From Pseudomonas rustica (lineage in GTDB: Bacteria > Pseudomonadota > Gammaproteobacteria > Pseudomonadales > Pseudomonadaceae): a stretch of DNA of 64,000 nucleotides. The stretch spans positions 1 through 64,000 of the forward strand of contig NZ_JAGYHF010000006.1 in the NCBI RefSeq assembly GCF_018336155.1, read 5' to 3'. Below the pieces are notes generated by a model. The model was not told where the DNA came from, made no database searches, and saw nothing but the letters and a program-made list of their open reading frames with translations. The position numbers were made by a program, and so were the translations under genes. This document shows, one piece after another, positions 28,875 to 41,404 of the stretch. How positions within the stretch are numbered: the first letter of the stretch is position 1; every line of letters begins with the position of its first letter.

Positions 28875-31266
28875 AGCGATCCAGCGGCACCCACACTTTA
28901 AGACTAGTACCCTCCCCCGGCTCACTCTCCAGCACCAACCGCCCACCCATGATCAGCACCCGCTCGCGCATGCCGACCAAACCAAACGAAGTCGGCCTAC
29001 CCGTAGCGGCGACAAATCCTACGCCATCATCGGCGACTGTCAGGCACAACTCATCGCCCTCCAGCGCCAGCGTCAGTTCCACAGTATGCGCCTGAGCATG
29101 ACGCATCACGTTGGTCAGCGCTTCCTGCAAAATCCGGAACAACCCAATCGCCTTGGCATCACTCAGCGCCGACAGATTCTCCGGCACCTGCACCAGACAG
29201 GGAATCTGCGTCCGCGCTTCAAATCGTCGCGCCTGCCATTCGATCGCCGAGGCGATCCCGGCATCCAGAATCGGTGGCCGCAGCGCCGTCGCCACATCCC
29301 GCACTAACTGAAACAACTGGGCGATCAGGCGCTTCATGCTGTTGAGCCGTTCGTTCAAACCGGGGTCGAGTTGCGCGTAGGCCAATTCGCACATCGATGT
29401 CTCCAGTTTCAGCACCGTGAGCATCTGCCCCAATTCATCGTGCACCTCACGGGCGATGCGCGCCTTCTCTTCTTCGCGCACGCTTTCAAGGTGCGCCGAC
29501 AGTTCGCGCAGCTGTTCACGAGAATCGGCCAGTTCCAGTTCGATGCGTTTGCTCTCGGTGATGTCCCAGACGATGCCGTCCCAGACGTACGCGCCATCCT
29601 CCAGTTGCCGGGTGATCGCCTTGATTTCGGCCCAGCGCTGCTGCCCCTGTCGCGTAACAATTCTGCCCTGCCACGACCAGTCGCTGTCGGTGTCCAGCGC
29701 TTGATCCTGGGTGCGGTGATAACTGGCCTTGTCGTCCGGGTGCACCAGACTGCGCAGGCCCATGTCGCGATGGGCGATGGCGGCCGGCGCGTAGCCCACC
29801 AGACTTTCGCTACCCTCGCTGATGTAGGCAAAGTCGATCTGCCCGGTCACCGGCGCGCGCTCCAGCCGGAACACCAATCCCGGCACGTTGGCGGCGATGC
29901 CTTGCAGCCGCGCCTCACTTTCCTGCAACGCGGCCAGTGCGCGACGGCGGTCGGTGACGTCGGTGAGGTAGACCACCAGGTATTCACTGTCGCGAAAACG
30001 CAGAAAACTCAGCGACACATCCGCTGGCAAAATACTGCCGTCAGCACGCACGCAACTGGTTTCAAAACTCAACGGCCCTTCTTCACTGGCCCGCGCACGC
30101 TTCCACAGGTTGAGCCAGCGATCCATGTGCAGGCCCGGTTCGAAGTCGATCAGCGGCCGCTCGATCAACCCGCCCGAGGGATAACCGAGCATATTTTCCG
30201 CCGCGCGATTGGCGTAGCGCACATGGCTGTCCCAGTTGACCCAGAGGATGCCGACGGTGCTTTGATCGATGGAAAACTGCGTCAGCCGCAGCGCTTCTTC
30301 GCTGGCGGCGCGCAAGGCTATGTCTTCTCTAGCGGCAAGCAAGCGTTGCTCGAGGCTGTGCTGCTGGCGCCGCTGCCAGAACACGATGGCCACGCAACTG
30401 AGCAACATCACCGCAAACAACAGCGCGAGGTTTTGCCAGAAGCCCGGCGACTCCGAGAGTCGCGGGTATTTCGGTTGCAGCCATTGATTGTGCAGGCGCT
30501 CCAGATCTTTCGCCGGGATCGCGCGCAAGGCGCTTTGGACGATACCGGCCAGTTCCGGCCAATCCCGTCGCGAAGCAACCCGCAACAATTGCGGTAGACC
30601 GATATCGCCAACCACTACCAGTTCGGCAAATTCCGGCTCCACCGACAGTCGCCCCAGTTGCGCTTCATCGACCACCGCATAGGACGCCTGCTGACTTAGC
30701 AGCAACTGCAACGCCTGACGTTCCAGCGGCACGCCTTGCAGGTTGAGATGGGGATAGTTGCCGCGCAGATAATCGGCAGTCGCGCTGGGCATGCGCACGG
30801 CGACGCGGGTCTGGCTGTCGAGTTTTTCCAGATCGATCGTGCCGCTGGCTTTTTGATCGCTGACCACCAGTTGCGGCACGCGCATGTACGGATCGGAAAA
30901 CTGCCAGAGACGCAGCGCGCTCGGGGTTTGCATCAGACCGGGGGCGATGTCGATTTCACCTTCGCGCACCGCCGCTTCCAGTTGCGCGAGATCTTGAAAA
31001 TTGCGCCAGCTCAGTTCGACATTGAGCACCTTGGCCAACGACTTCATCAACTCGACATTGGCTCCGGACAGCTTCTGCAAACGCCGGTCGTATTGTGCAA
31101 ACGGCGCCTGCAACACCAGACCGACGCGCAGCTCATGGTGTTGCGCCAGCCATTGCTGCTGGCCCGCCGACAATTGCGCAGCGTGCGCCGGTGACTCAGG
31201 CGCCGCCCAGGCAATCAAGGGAAAGCACAACCAGCCGATAAACCAGAGGCAGCAAAATCGCTTCAT
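28873..31266 (-). CDS. agtS: hybrid-input sensor histidine kinase AgtS
   Basis: Membrane sensor kinase of 797 aa. Order: signal peptide (to about AWAAPE), a periplasmic SBP_bac_3-type domain (about 35-265), a membrane segment (about 277-297) and two PAS domains (about 325-445 and 455-570). A HisKA_3 dimerisation/phosphoacceptor motif ARIAREVHDELGQML (His about 602) and an HATPase domain with LFRILQEALTNVMRHA and ADDGVGF follow. The amino-acid-binding-type sensor fits direct sensing of 5-aminovalerate or GABA. Start at ATG 31266 (MKRFCCLWF) before the signal peptide. Confidence 0.85.
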   Translation of the reverse strand: MKRFCCLWFIGWLCFPLIAWAAPESPAHAAQLSAGQQQWLAQHHELRVGLVLQAPFAQYDRRLQKLSGANVELMKSLAKVLNVELSWRNFQDLAQLEAAVREGEIDIAPGLMQTPSALRLWQFSDPYMRVPQLVVSDQKASGTIDLEKLDSQTRVAVRMPSATADYLRGNYPHLNLQGVPLERQALQLLLSQQASYAVVDEAQLGRLSVEPEFAELVVVGDIGLPQLLRVASRRDWPELAGIVQSALRAIPAKDLERLHNQWLQPKYPRLSESPGFWQNLALLFAVMLLSCVAIVFWQRRQQHSLEQRLLAAREDIALRAASEEALRLTQFSIDQSTVGILWVNWDSHVRYANRAAENMLGYPSGGLIERPLIDFEPGLHMDRWLNLWKRARASEEGPLSFETSCVRADGSILPADVSLSFLRFRDSEYLVVYLTDVTDRRRALAALQESEARLQGIAANVPGLVFRLERAPVTGQIDFAYISEGSESLVGYAPAAIAHRDMGLRSLVHPDDKASYHRTQDQALDTDSDWSWQGRIVTRQGQQRWAEIKAITRQLEDGAYVWDGIVWDITESKRIELELADSREQLRELSAHLESVREEEKARIAREVHDELGQMLTVLKLETSMCELAYAQLDPGLNERLNSMKRLIAQLFQLVRDVATALRPPILDAGIASAIEWQARRFEARTQIPCLVQVPENLSALSDAKAIGLFRILQEALTNVMRHAQAHTVELTLALEGDELCLTVADDGVGFVAATGRPTSFGLVGMRERVLIMGGRLVLESEPGEGTSLKVWVPLDR

Positions 31267-31340
31267 TGAAGTCTCATACACTGACAAATTCTGACCAACC
31301 CATTAGGCTGCCGGGATACATTTCTGGCCTGGAATAACCG

Positions 31341-32330
31341 ATGCCCTCTGTCTACCGCCTGGCAATGCCAGCATTGTGCCTGTCGCTGATCCTGCCTTGT
31401 GCGTTTTCCGTCGAAGCCGCCGATCCGGCGCCCGCCGCCTCGGCGGAAAAACCTGCCGAAGCGAAACCCGCCGAACGCCAGCCACTGCTTGAGCGTAGTC
31501 AGGAAGAAGCCGCCGCACTCGGCCGTACGGTTCCGGCGCAAGAGCAGCAACAGTTGCAGGCCGGCAGCGACACCTTCCTCGCCCTGTGGAAAACCGCCAA
31601 CACCGCCGAACCCAAGGGCGCGGTGATTATCATCCCCGGCGCCGGCGAAACCGCTGACTGGCCGCAAGCAATCGGCCCGTTGCGGCAGAAATTGCCCGAC
31701 GCCAAGTGGAGCAGCCTGAGTATCACCCTGCCCGATCTGCAAAGCGATGCCATCGCACCGCGCGTCGTCGAGCCCGTCGCCGCGCCGAAAGCGCCGGAAA
31801 CCGGCAGCAAGGATGCCACCACCGCGCAGCCGATTGAGCAGGCCGCCGGCGGTGAAGCCGAGGTCGCCGATCAAGTTGCGGCCGACACTGTGGAAGAACA
31901 GGAAAAGGCTGACGGCGAGCGCATCTTCGCCCGCATCGACGCGGCCATTGCCTACGCCGAACAGCAGAGCGCGCGCAGCATTGTCGTGCTCGGTCATGGC
32001 ACCGGGGCTTATTGGGCGGCGCGTTATCTGAGCGAGAAACAGACTGCGCAGGTGGAGAAGTTTGTAATGGTCGATGCGCAGACACCGGCCAAAGCCAAAC
32101 CGGCATTGGCGGAACTGACGCCAACGCTGAAATTGCCGACCGCAGATATTTTCTACATGGACAAGGCGCTGGATCGCAATGCGGCGCTGGAGCGTATGCA
32201 GGCGAGCAAGCGGTTGAAGACCTCGGCGTTTAGCCAGGTGGCGTTGCAGGCGTTGCCGGATAAAAAGGCTGAGCAGGAACAGTTGATCCGCCGGGTGCGC
32301 GGCTGGTTGAATCCGCAGAACACCGACTGA
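31341..32330 (+). CDS. DUF3530 alpha/beta-hydrolase-like exported protein
   Basis: 329-aa protein of unknown role. A signal peptide ends near CAFSVEAAD and an Ala/Pro/Glu-rich linker follows. The hydrolase-like fold has GAVIIIPGAGETADWPQ (oxyanion region) and VVLGHGTGAYWAARYL, where the usual GxSxG nucleophile elbow reads GHGTG. The missing Ser suggests it is not a classic serine hydrolase. Divergent from agtS (74 bp). Confidence 0.75.
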   Translation: MPSVYRLAMPALCLSLILPCAFSVEAADPAPAASAEKPAEAKPAERQPLLERSQEEAAALGRTVPAQEQQQLQAGSDTFLALWKTANTAEPKGAVIIIPGAGETADWPQAIGPLRQKLPDAKWSSLSITLPDLQSDAIAPRVVEPVAAPKAPETGSKDATTAQPIEQAAGGEAEVADQVAADTVEEQEKADGERIFARIDAAIAYAEQQSARSIVVLGHGTGAYWAARYLSEKQTAQVEKFVMVDAQTPAKAKPALAELTPTLKLPTADIFYMDKALDRNAALERMQASKRLKTSAFSQVALQALPDKKAEQEQLIRRVRGWLNPQNTD

Positions 32331-32337
32331 TAAAGCA

Positions 32338-32412
32338 AAAAGATCGCAGCCTTCGGCAGCTCCTACAGGAAACGCATTCCAAGGTAGGAGCTGCCGAAGG
32401 CTGCGATCTTTT
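32338..32412. repeat. REP inverted repeat (GGAGCTGCC family)
   Basis: 29-bp perfect arms at 32338-32366 and 32384-32412. It separates convergent DUF3530 and djlA genes and may double as a transcription stop. Confidence 0.93.
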
Positions 32413-32424
32413 GATCTTCAACGG

Positions 32425-33192
32425 TCAGCGAAAATCCCGCCGCTCACGAATCAATGTGTAGGCATTGTGCAATTCCCGCGTACGTTCGGTCGCCTCACGC
32501 ACCTGCGCCGTCGTCGCGCCCGTGCCGGCAATCTTGTCCGGGTGATGCCGACTCAACAGCCGCCGGTACGCCCGCTTGATCTGCGCCGGTTCGCTAATGG
32601 CCGACACCCCGAGCAAACGCATCGCCTCCTGATAACTCACAGCCGCACTGACAATTGGCCGCTTGCCGGGCTCGTAATCACTGGCCAGCGCCTGCACCTG
32701 CTGCACTGTCCAGCCCAGCCACTTGCCCCACTGCGCCAACAATTCACGTTCGCTGACACCGGCGCGACCATCCGCCCAAACCATCCGCCAACAGGCGCGC
32801 AACACACCCTCGGCAGCATGCGGCTGGCCGCTGAGTCGACGCAGATACCCGCGCAGACTGTCGTTACCCGACTTGCCGCGATTGAACGCGGCAATCGCCC
32901 GACGCATTGCCGGATCACTCATTTCCAGCGCACGCATTTCATTGCGCGCCTGCTGGATATGCCCGTCAGTGACGCGCCCATCACTTTTGGCCAGACGCCC
33001 AAGCAGCAAAAACAACAATTCGTCGTTGCGCAACATCGGTCGACCGCCGAGCTTTTCGCGCAAATGCCCCCAGCTCTGCAAGTGCAGACGCCGATCCAGC
33101 GCCTGCCCCAACAACGCCCCAAGCATGGCCCCCGGAATGCTGGCAATCGCAAATCCCGCTCCGGCTCCAATCAGAGTCCCTGGCCACAACAT
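32425..33192 (-). CDS. djlA: DjlA-like membrane-anchored DnaJ co-chaperone
   Basis: 255-aa protein with an N-terminal glycine-rich membrane segment (about 1-32, GTLIGAGAGFAIASIPGAML), a TerB-like helical middle (about 55-165) and a C-terminal J domain (about 185-250). The J domain carries the HPD motif in LLSRHHPDKIAGTG, needed to stimulate DnaK. The layout matches DjlA. Starts 1 bp after the murU stop, so it is co-transcribed with amgK-murU. Confidence 0.87.
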   Translation of the reverse strand: MLWPGTLIGAGAGFAIASIPGAMLGALLGQALDRRLHLQSWGHLREKLGGRPMLRNDELLFLLLGRLAKSDGRVTDGHIQQARNEMRALEMSDPAMRRAIAAFNRGKSGNDSLRGYLRRLSGQPHAAEGVLRACWRMVWADGRAGVSERELLAQWGKWLGWTVQQVQALASDYEPGKRPIVSAAVSYQEAMRLLGVSAISEPAQIKRAYRRLLSRHHPDKIAGTGATTAQVREATERTRELHNAYTLIRERRDFR

Positions 33193-33193
33193 G

Positions 33194-34881
<1,688 letters not shown>

Positions 34882-35011
34882 TGCAAGGGTCTCCGACGGC
34901 GCTAGCCGTCAAGCGGGTCATGCTTTATTATCCAGCATCTTTTTCAGACCATCGAGAGGCGTGCGGCCCACACCGCGGGCAGATGGCACGCAGGAAGCCC
35001 GGACTAATAAG

Positions 35012-37813
35012 ATGGCATTGAAATCCCCCGCGTTTCGTAAAAAATTTCCGTTGTTGGTAACCGGCAGTCTGCTGGCTATGCAACCTCTGGCCAGTCAATT
35101 CGTTGTTGCCGCCGAGCAGTATGACTGCTCCGTCTCGGCAACGGGTGGTTGGGCCTGTGCGCCCAAGGCGACGGCGGCTGCATTGCCTCCGCGCCCAGTG
35201 CATGACGGCAGTGCCGTCAGCGCTGCCGGCGACGCTGCGACCGAAAACGGTTCGACCGCCGACACTGGCCCTAAAACAGCACTCGTCACCGAAGCCAAAG
35301 GCCGCGGCCTGAAAGCCCGTAGCGAAGACTACAGTCACCTCGACTGGGTTCCGCGCGAGAAGCTGACCGCCGCGCAACTGGCCGAAACCGGCCCGTACTG
35401 CTCCGGTGCCTACATCGAGCCGACTCGTCCTGGCATGAATGACAAGACGAACAAAAGCGATGCGCCTACCTTTATCGGCGCAAAAGCCTCGCGCTATAAC
35501 ACCGATGATCAAGTCGGTACGTTGGCCGGTGATGTCGTCTTGCGTCAGGGCAGCATGCAGGTTGAATCCGACGAGGCGAGCCTGTACCAGGCCGAGAGCC
35601 GCGCCGAACTCGCGGGCGATGTTCGTATCCGCGACAACGGCGCGCTGATCGTCGGCGACCACGCCGATGTACAGCTCGACACCGGTGAAGCCAAGGTCGA
35701 TAACGCCGAATACGTGATGCACAAATCGCGTATCCGCGGCAGCGCGCTGTACGCCAAGCGTGCAGAGAACGCGATCATCCGCTTGAAGGACGGCACGTAC
35801 ACCACGTGCGAACCGAACAGCAACGCCTGGCAGCTCAAGGGCAACAACATCACCTTGAACCCGGCCACCGGTTTCGGTACCGCGACCAACGTGACACTGC
35901 GGGTCAAGGACATTCCGATCCTGTACACCCCGTACATCTACTTCCCGATCGACGACCGTCGTCAGTCCGGTTTCCTGCCGCCGACCATCGGCACAGGCAC
36001 CGATACCGGCTTCATGCTGGTCACGCCGTACTACTTCAACCTGGCGCCGAATTACGACGCCACGTTGTATCCGCGTTACATGAGCAAGCGCGGCATGCTG
36101 GTCGAAGGCGAATTCCGCTACCTGACCAAGTCGAGCGAAGGTCAGTTCGGCGCGGCGTTCCTCAACGACGAGGATGACGATCGCGACAAGCAGACCGACT
36201 CCAAGTCGACCCGTTACATGTACAACTGGCAACACAAAGGTGGCCTGGATTCGCGCGTCCTGACGCAAGTCGACTACACCAAGATCAGCGATCCGTACTA
36301 TTTCCAGGATCTGGAAACCGATCAGATCGGCGTGAAGAGCTCCGACTACGTGAACCAGCAGGGTTCTATCACTTATCGTGGCGACAGTTACACGGCGCGT
36401 TTGAACGCCCAGGCTTATCAGTTGGCCACCGTTGCGGACGTCACTCCTTACGACCGCCTCCCGCAGCTCACCTTAAATGGTCAACTGCCGGTTCATCCGC
36501 AAGGCCTTCAATTCGATTACGAGACCGAGTTGGTTCGCTTCGATCGCGATCTGCTGACCGGTACTTACACCGATAAAGATGGCAGCGACCCACAGCCTCG
36601 CCTTGATAACAACGTTTTTGGTCTGGCCCGCGCCAACGGCGATCGTTTGAATCTGAAACCGGGTGTCAGCCTTCCGATGAACTGGACGTATGGTTTCCTG
36701 AAGCCGTCGCTCAAGTACCAGTACACCCAGTATCAACTGGATCTGGACAACACCGGTAAATCTCAGATTGCTGCTATGTCGGCCGATCAGCAGAAACTCA
36801 ACGGTACGTTTGACAGCAATCAGAACCGCGGCGTGCCAATCGCCAGTATCGACAGCGGCTTGTACTTTGACCGTAAGACTTCTTATTTCGGCAAAAACTA
36901 CAATCAAACCCTGGAACCGCGCCTGTACTACCTCTACGTTCCAGAGAAAGATCAAGCAGACATTCCGGTCTTCGACACTGGCGAATATACCTTCAACTAT
37001 GCGTCGTTATTCCGGGATAACCGCTTCTCCGGCTCCGACCGTGTCGGCGATGAGAACAAACTGTCGCTAGGTGTGACCAGTCGCTGGATCGAGGAAGACG
37101 GCTTCGAGCGTCAACGCATCAGTGTCGGCCAAGCCCTGTACTTCAAGGATCGTGAAGTACAACTTCCAGGCATTGACGCTAAAACCCGTAACGACGCGCA
37201 CTCCAACGTATCGCCATACGCACTGGAATACGAATATCGCTGGAACCGCGATTGGCGCACCACTGCCGATTACAACTGGGATCCGGACAGCCGCAGCCCA
37301 CGCTCCGGCAGCGCGATGTTCCACTACCAGCCTGAAGACAATCCGAACAAGATCGTCAACCTCGGCTATCGCTATCGCAACGACCAGGTTCGCTACGACC
37401 AGAACACCGGTAAGTGGACCGTGGGCGGCGGCGACTACGGCACCCCGGGTCAGCCTGGCTACATCAAGGACTACTACAAGATCCAGCAGCATGACTTCTC
37501 GGTCATCTGGCCGATCGTTCCGCAGTGGAGCGCCATCAGCCGCTGGCAGTACGACTACAACCGCAACCGTACGCTGGAAGCCTTCGGTGGTTTCGAGTAC
37601 GACAACTGCTGCTGGAAACTGCGCCTGATCAACCGTTACTGGGTTTCCTACGACGAATTCAGTCAGGAAGCTCCGCAAAACGAAAAAGGCGACCACGGCG
37701 TCTTCCTCCAAATTGTTCTGAAGGGACTGGGCGGCCTGACTGGCGCCAAGGCTGAGAGTTTCCTCGACAAAGGCATCCAAGGTTATCGTCAACGTGAAGA
37801 CCAAGCTTTCTGA
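35012..37813 (+). CDS. lptD: LPS-assembly outer-membrane protein LptD
   Basis: Beta-barrel translocon that places LPS in the outer leaflet together with LptE. The 933-aa precursor has a signal sequence (cleavage near SQFVVAAEQ), an N-terminal OstA/beta-jellyroll domain (about 130-280) and a long C-terminal barrel rich in YxY/aromatic strands. Cysteines for the inter-domain disulfides are visible near the N-terminus ([13 protein letters not shown]) and in the barrel ([10 protein letters not shown]). Start at ATG 35012 ([10 protein letters not shown]) with the signal peptide; an earlier start adds 17 residues. The surA GTG lies inside its last 20 bases. Confidence 0.95.
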   Translation: MALKSPAFRKKFPLLVTGSLLAMQPLASQFVVAAEQYDCSVSATGGWACAPKATAAALPPRPVHDGSAVSAAGDAATENGSTADTGPKTALVTEAKGRGLKARSEDYSHLDWVPREKLTAAQLAETGPYCSGAYIEPTRPGMNDKTNKSDAPTFIGAKASRYNTDDQVGTLAGDVVLRQGSMQVESDEASLYQAESRAELAGDVRIRDNGALIVGDHADVQLDTGEAKVDNAEYVMHKSRIRGSALYAKRAENAIIRLKDGTYTTCEPNSNAWQLKGNNITLNPATGFGTATNVTLRVKDIPILYTPYIYFPIDDRRQSGFLPPTIGTGTDTGFMLVTPYYFNLAPNYDATLYPRYMSKRGMLVEGEFRYLTKSSEGQFGAAFLNDEDDDRDKQTDSKSTRYMYNWQHKGGLDSRVLTQVDYTKISDPYYFQDLETDQIGVKSSDYVNQQGSITYRGDSYTARLNAQAYQLATVADVTPYDRLPQLTLNGQLPVHPQGLQFDYETELVRFDRDLLTGTYTDKDGSDPQPRLDNNVFGLARANGDRLNLKPGVSLPMNWTYGFLKPSLKYQYTQYQLDLDNTGKSQIAAMSADQQKLNGTFDSNQNRGVPIASIDSGLYFDRKTSYFGKNYNQTLEPRLYYLYVPEKDQADIPVFDTGEYTFNYASLFRDNRFSGSDRVGDENKLSLGVTSRWIEEDGFERQRISVGQALYFKDREVQLPGIDAKTRNDAHSNVSPYALEYEYRWNRDWRTTADYNWDPDSRSPRSGSAMFHYQPEDNPNKIVNLGYRYRNDQVRYDQNTGKWTVGGGDYGTPGQPGYIKDYYKIQQHDFSVIWPIVPQWSAISRWQYDYNRNRTLEAFGGFEYDNCCWKLRLINRYWVSYDEFSQEAPQNEKGDHGVFLQIVLKGLGGLTGAKAESFLDKGIQGYRQREDQAF

Positions 37814-39110
37814 TTGTCTGCGCCCGCTGATGCTGGGCGCGCTGTTCCTGAGTACGGCGGGTAACGCCGCCGTTCAGTCCATCGATAAAGTGGTCGCGAT
37901 CGTCGACAACGACGTGGTCATGCAGAGCCAACTGGATCAGCGTGTCCACGAAGTTCAGCAGACCATCGCCAAGCGTGGAGGCGGCCAGCCGCCTCCGGGC
38001 GTACTGGATCAACAGGTGCTTGAGCGCCTGATCGTCGAAAACCTGCAACTGCAGATCGGCGAACGTTCCGGTATCCGCATCACCGATGAAGAGCTGAACC
38101 AGGCTGTCGGCACCATTGCACAACGCAACAACATGACTGTGGATCAATTCCGCGCTGCCTTGGCTCACGACGGTCTGTCTTACGACGACGCTCGTGATCA
38201 GATCCGCCGTGAAATGGTCATCAGCCGTGTGCGTCAGCGTCGTGTGGCAGAACGCATCCAGGTCTCCGAGCAGGAAGTGAAAAACTTCCTCGCTTCCGAT
38301 CTGGGCAAAATGCAGCTGTCCGAAGAACTGCACCTGGCCAATATCCTGATTCCAACCCCGGAAAGCGCTAACTCTGAAGCAATTCAGAACGCTGCCCGTC
38401 AGGCCATGGATGTTTACCAGCAACTCAAGCAAGGCGCCGACTTCGGTCAATTGGCCGTGGCCAAATCCGCCAGCGACAACGCACTGGAAGGCGGCGACAT
38501 GGGCTGGCGTAAAGCCGCTCAATTGCCACCTCCGTTCGACCGCGAGCTGAGCAGCATGGCCGTAGGCGACATCACTCAACCAGCGCGCACACCGGGTGGT
38601 TTCATCATCCTCAAGCTGCTGGCCAAGCGTGGTGGCGAGACCCAGATGCGAGACGAAGTGCATGTCCGCCATATTCTGGTGAAGCCAAGCCCGATTCGCG
38701 ACGAAGCCAAAACCAAAGCCCTGGTGCAGTCGCTGTATGACCGCATCGTGGCCGGTGAAGACTTCGCTGAACTGGCGAAAAGCTACTCCGAAGACCCGGG
38801 TTCGGCGCTCAACGGCGGCGACCTGAATTGGATCGATCCGGGCGCACTGGTGCCGGAATTCCGCGAAGTGATGGCCAAGACCCCACAAGGTCAGCTGTCC
38901 AAGCCATTCCAGACCCAATACGGCTGGCACGTTCTGGAAGTCCTTGGCCGTCGTGCCACTGACAGCACCGAACAGGCCCGCGAGCAGCAAGCCATGACCG
39001 TATTGCGTAACCGCAAATACGACGAAGAGCTGCAAACCTGGTTGCGTCAGATCCGTGACGAAGCGTACGTAGAGATCAAACTCCCTGGTGCAGACCAGGC
39101 AGCGCAGTGA
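37794..39110 (+). CDS. surA: periplasmic chaperone/peptidyl-prolyl isomerase SurA
   Basis: Escorts outer-membrane proteins, LptD among them, to the BAM complex. The 438-aa precursor has a signal peptide (to about STAGNAAVQ), a chaperone N-domain and two parvulin-type domains (about 180-280 and 290-390), the second with [10 protein letters not shown]. Starts at GTG 37794, overlapping lptD by 20 bases, so translation is probably coupled. The stop overlaps the pdxA start. Confidence 0.95.
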   Translation: MKTKLSDCLRPLMLGALFLSTAGNAAVQSIDKVVAIVDNDVVMQSQLDQRVHEVQQTIAKRGGGQPPPGVLDQQVLERLIVENLQLQIGERSGIRITDEELNQAVGTIAQRNNMTVDQFRAALAHDGLSYDDARDQIRREMVISRVRQRRVAERIQVSEQEVKNFLASDLGKMQLSEELHLANILIPTPESANSEAIQNAARQAMDVYQQLKQGADFGQLAVAKSASDNALEGGDMGWRKAAQLPPPFDRELSSMAVGDITQPARTPGGFIILKLLAKRGGETQMRDEVHVRHILVKPSPIRDEAKTKALVQSLYDRIVAGEDFAELAKSYSEDPGSALNGGDLNWIDPGALVPEFREVMAKTPQGQLSKPFQTQYGWHVLEVLGRRATDSTEQAREQQAMTVLRNRKYDEELQTWLRQIRDEAYVEIKLPGADQAAQ

Positions 39111-40096
39111 AACCCAAGCGTTTCGCGCTGACACCCGGCGAACCAGCCGGCATCGGTCCCGACCTGTGCCTGCTGCTCGCCTCGCAAGCCCAGCCACATC
39201 CCCTGATTGCCATCACCAGCCGCGACCTGCTCAATGAGCGGGCCGCGCAGCTGGGGCTGGCCGTCAACTTGCTGGATGTCGGCCCGAATCACTGGCCGGA
39301 CGCCCCGGCGCCCGCCAACAGCCTGTACGTCTGGGATACACCACTCAGCGCCCCCGTGGTGGCCGGGCAACTGGACAAGGCCAACGCTGCTTTCGTCCTC
39401 GAAACCCTGACCCGTGCCGGCAACGGCTGCCTGAACGGCGATTTCGCCGGGATGATCACCGCGCCGGTACACAAAGGCGTGATCAACGAGTCGGGCATCG
39501 CTTTCTCCGGGCATACGGAATTTCTGGCTGACCTGACCCATACCGCTCAAGTAGTGATGATGCTGGCGACACGCGGTTTGCGCGTGGCACTGGTCACCAC
39601 TCACCTGCCCCTGCGCGAGATTGCCGATGCGATCACGCCGGAACGGCTGGAACGGGTCACGCGAATTCTGCACAGCGATCTGCAAAACAAATTCGGCATC
39701 GCCCAGCCACGCATTCTGGTGTGCGGACTCAACCCGCACGCCGGTGAAGGCGGCCACCTGGGCCATGAAGAAATCGACATCATTGAACCGACATTAGAGC
39801 GCCTGCGCGGCGAGGGCATGGACCTTCGTGGCCCGCTGCCTGCCGACACTCTGTTTACCCCCAAATATCTGGAGCACTGCGACGCAGTGCTGGCGATGTA
39901 CCACGACCAGGGCCTGCCTGTGCTTAAGTACAAAGGCTTCGGCGCTGCCGTCAACGTGACCCTGGGCCTGCCGATCATCCGCACATCGGTCGACCACGGC
40001 ACTGCCCTGGATCTGGCCGGCAGCGGCAAGATCGACACCGGCAGCCTGCAAGTCGCCCTGGAAACCGCCTACCAGATGGCCGAGACCCGTTTATGA
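39107..40096 (+). CDS. pdxA: 4-hydroxythreonine-4-phosphate dehydrogenase
   Basis: Metal- and NAD-dependent step of pyridoxal 5-phosphate synthesis. The 329-aa product has [27 protein letters not shown] and the metal-binding histidines in [24 protein letters not shown] and [14 protein letters not shown] start overlapping the surA stop (GTGA) and a 4-base ATGA overlap with rsmA. The coupling surA-pdxA-rsmA is common in gammaproteobacteria. Confidence 0.96.
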   Translation: MKPKRFALTPGEPAGIGPDLCLLLASQAQPHPLIAITSRDLLNERAAQLGLAVNLLDVGPNHWPDAPAPANSLYVWDTPLSAPVVAGQLDKANAAFVLETLTRAGNGCLNGDFAGMITAPVHKGVINESGIAFSGHTEFLADLTHTAQVVMMLATRGLRVALVTTHLPLREIADAITPERLERVTRILHSDLQNKFGIAQPRILVCGLNPHAGEGGHLGHEEIDIIEPTLERLRGEGMDLRGPLPADTLFTPKYLEHCDAVLAMYHDQGLPVLKYKGFGAAVNVTLGLPIIRTSVDHGTALDLAGSGKIDTGSLQVALETAYQMAETRL

Positions 40097-40911
40097 CCGA
40101 GCAATACCAACACAAGGCGCGCAAACGCTTTGGCCAGAACTTCCTGCACGATGCCGGCGTTATCGACCGCATCCTGCGCTCCATCAGCGCCAAGCCTGAC
40201 GATCGTCTGCTGGAAATCGGCCCGGGCCAAGGCGCACTGACCGCCGGCCTGCTGAATTCCGGCGGGCAGCTCGACGTGGTGGAACTGGACAAGGATCTGA
40301 TCCCGATCCTCAATCAGCAGTTCGCCGGCAAGAGCAATTTCAACCTGCACCAGGGTGACGCGCTGAAGTTCGACTTCAACACGCTCAACGCCGCGCCAAA
40401 CAGCCTGCGTGTGGTCGGCAACCTGCCGTACAACATCTCGACGCCGCTGATTTTTCACCTGCTGAATAACGCCGGCATCATTCGCGACATGCACTTCATG
40501 CTGCAGAAAGAAGTGGTCGAGCGGCTGGCCGCAGGCCCGGGCGGCGGTGACTGGGGTCGTCTGTCGATCATGGTTCAGTACCACTGCCGCGTAGAACATC
40601 TGTTCAATGTTGGCCCGGGCGCATTCAACCCGCCGCCAAAAGTCGATTCGGCGATCGTTCGTCTGGTGCCGCACGCCGTGCTGCCGCACCCGGCCAAGGA
40701 TCACAAGTTGCTGGAGCGCGTTGTGCGCGAAGCCTTCAACCAGCGTCGCAAGACTCTGCGCAACACCCTCAAACAATTGCTCAGCAATGCTGAAATCGAA
40801 GCCGCCGGCGTCGATGGCAGCCTGCGTCCGGAGCAACTGGATCTGGCCGCATTCGTGCGCCTGGCCGATCAGCTCGCAGTACAAGTCCCGGCCTCCCCCG
40901 CCGCCGACTGA
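40093..40911 (+). CDS. rsmA: 16S rRNA dimethyladenosine transferase
   Basis: SAM-dependent enzyme (KsgA) dimethylating two adjacent adenosines near the 3' end of 16S rRNA. The 272-aa product has [11 protein letters not shown], the SAM site [13 protein letters not shown], and the catalytic NLPYNIST motif (about residue 113). Its ATG overlaps pdxA by 4 bases. Confidence 0.96.
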   Translation: MTEQYQHKARKRFGQNFLHDAGVIDRILRSISAKPDDRLLEIGPGQGALTAGLLNSGGQLDVVELDKDLIPILNQQFAGKSNFNLHQGDALKFDFNTLNAAPNSLRVVGNLPYNISTPLIFHLLNNAGIIRDMHFMLQKEVVERLAAGPGGGDWGRLSIMVQYHCRVEHLFNVGPGAFNPPPKVDSAIVRLVPHAVLPHPAKDHKLLERVVREAFNQRRKTLRNTLKQLLSNAEIEAAGVDGSLRPEQLDLAAFVRLADQLAVQVPASPAAD

Positions 40912-40925
40912 CATACGATGAACGC

Positions 40926-40962
40926 TATCGGGCAGGACGCCACTCTGGTTTACTGCCCGATA
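40926..40962. other. inverted repeat between rsmA and apaG
   Basis: A perfect 10-bp stem TATCGGGCAG (40926-40935) with CTGCCCGATA (40953-40962) and a 17-base loop. It has no T-run, so it may be an mRNA-processing or stabilising hairpin rather than a terminator. Confidence 0.5.
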
Positions 40963-41023
40963 CTTGCCTAGACTGATTCCCCATCAGCTACGCCCCGCGT
41001 TCCGCTTCGTTAAGGCCCCTTGC

Positions 41024-41404
41024 ATGTCCGATTCCCGTTACCAGGTCGATGTCAGCGTCGTTACCCGCTATCTGGCAGACCAATCGCAACCCGAGCACGA
41101 CCGTTTCGCCTTCGCCTACACCATCACCGTGCAGAACAATGGCGCGATCCCGGCCAAACTGCTGTCGCGGCACTGGGTGATCACCGATGGTGACGGCCAC
41201 GTCGAAGAAGTACGCGGCGCCGGCGTGGTGGGTCAGCAACCACTGATCAATGCCGGGCAAAGCCACACCTACAGCAGCGGCACGGTGATGACCACCAAGG
41301 TCGGCACCATGCAAGGCACTTATGAAATGGTCGCCGACGACGGCAAACATTTCGATGCGATCATCAAACCTTTCCGCCTGGCGGTGCCCGGGGCCTTGCA
41401 CTGA
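41024..41404 (+). CDS. apaG: Co2+/Mg2+ efflux-associated protein ApaG
   Basis: Single immunoglobulin-like ApaG domain (FN3 fold) of unclear biochemical role. The 126-aa length is typical and the family motifs [21 protein letters not shown] and [10 protein letters not shown] are visible. The ATG at 41024 ([10 protein letters not shown]) was preferred to one 20 codons earlier. The stop overlaps the apaH start by one base. Confidence 0.94.
   Translation: MSDSRYQVDVSVVTRYLADQSQPEHDRFAFAYTITVQNNGAIPAKLLSRHWVITDGDGHVEEVRGAGVVGQQPLINAGQSHTYSSGTVMTTKVGTMQGTYEMVADDGKHFDAIIKPFRLAVPGALH

Noticed and set aside
9536..32412. Possible CRISPR or transposon ends from the many inverted repeats
   Set aside because: The repeats are isolated, dyad-symmetric and intergenic, without regular spacing, spacers, cas or transposase genes; they are REP elements.
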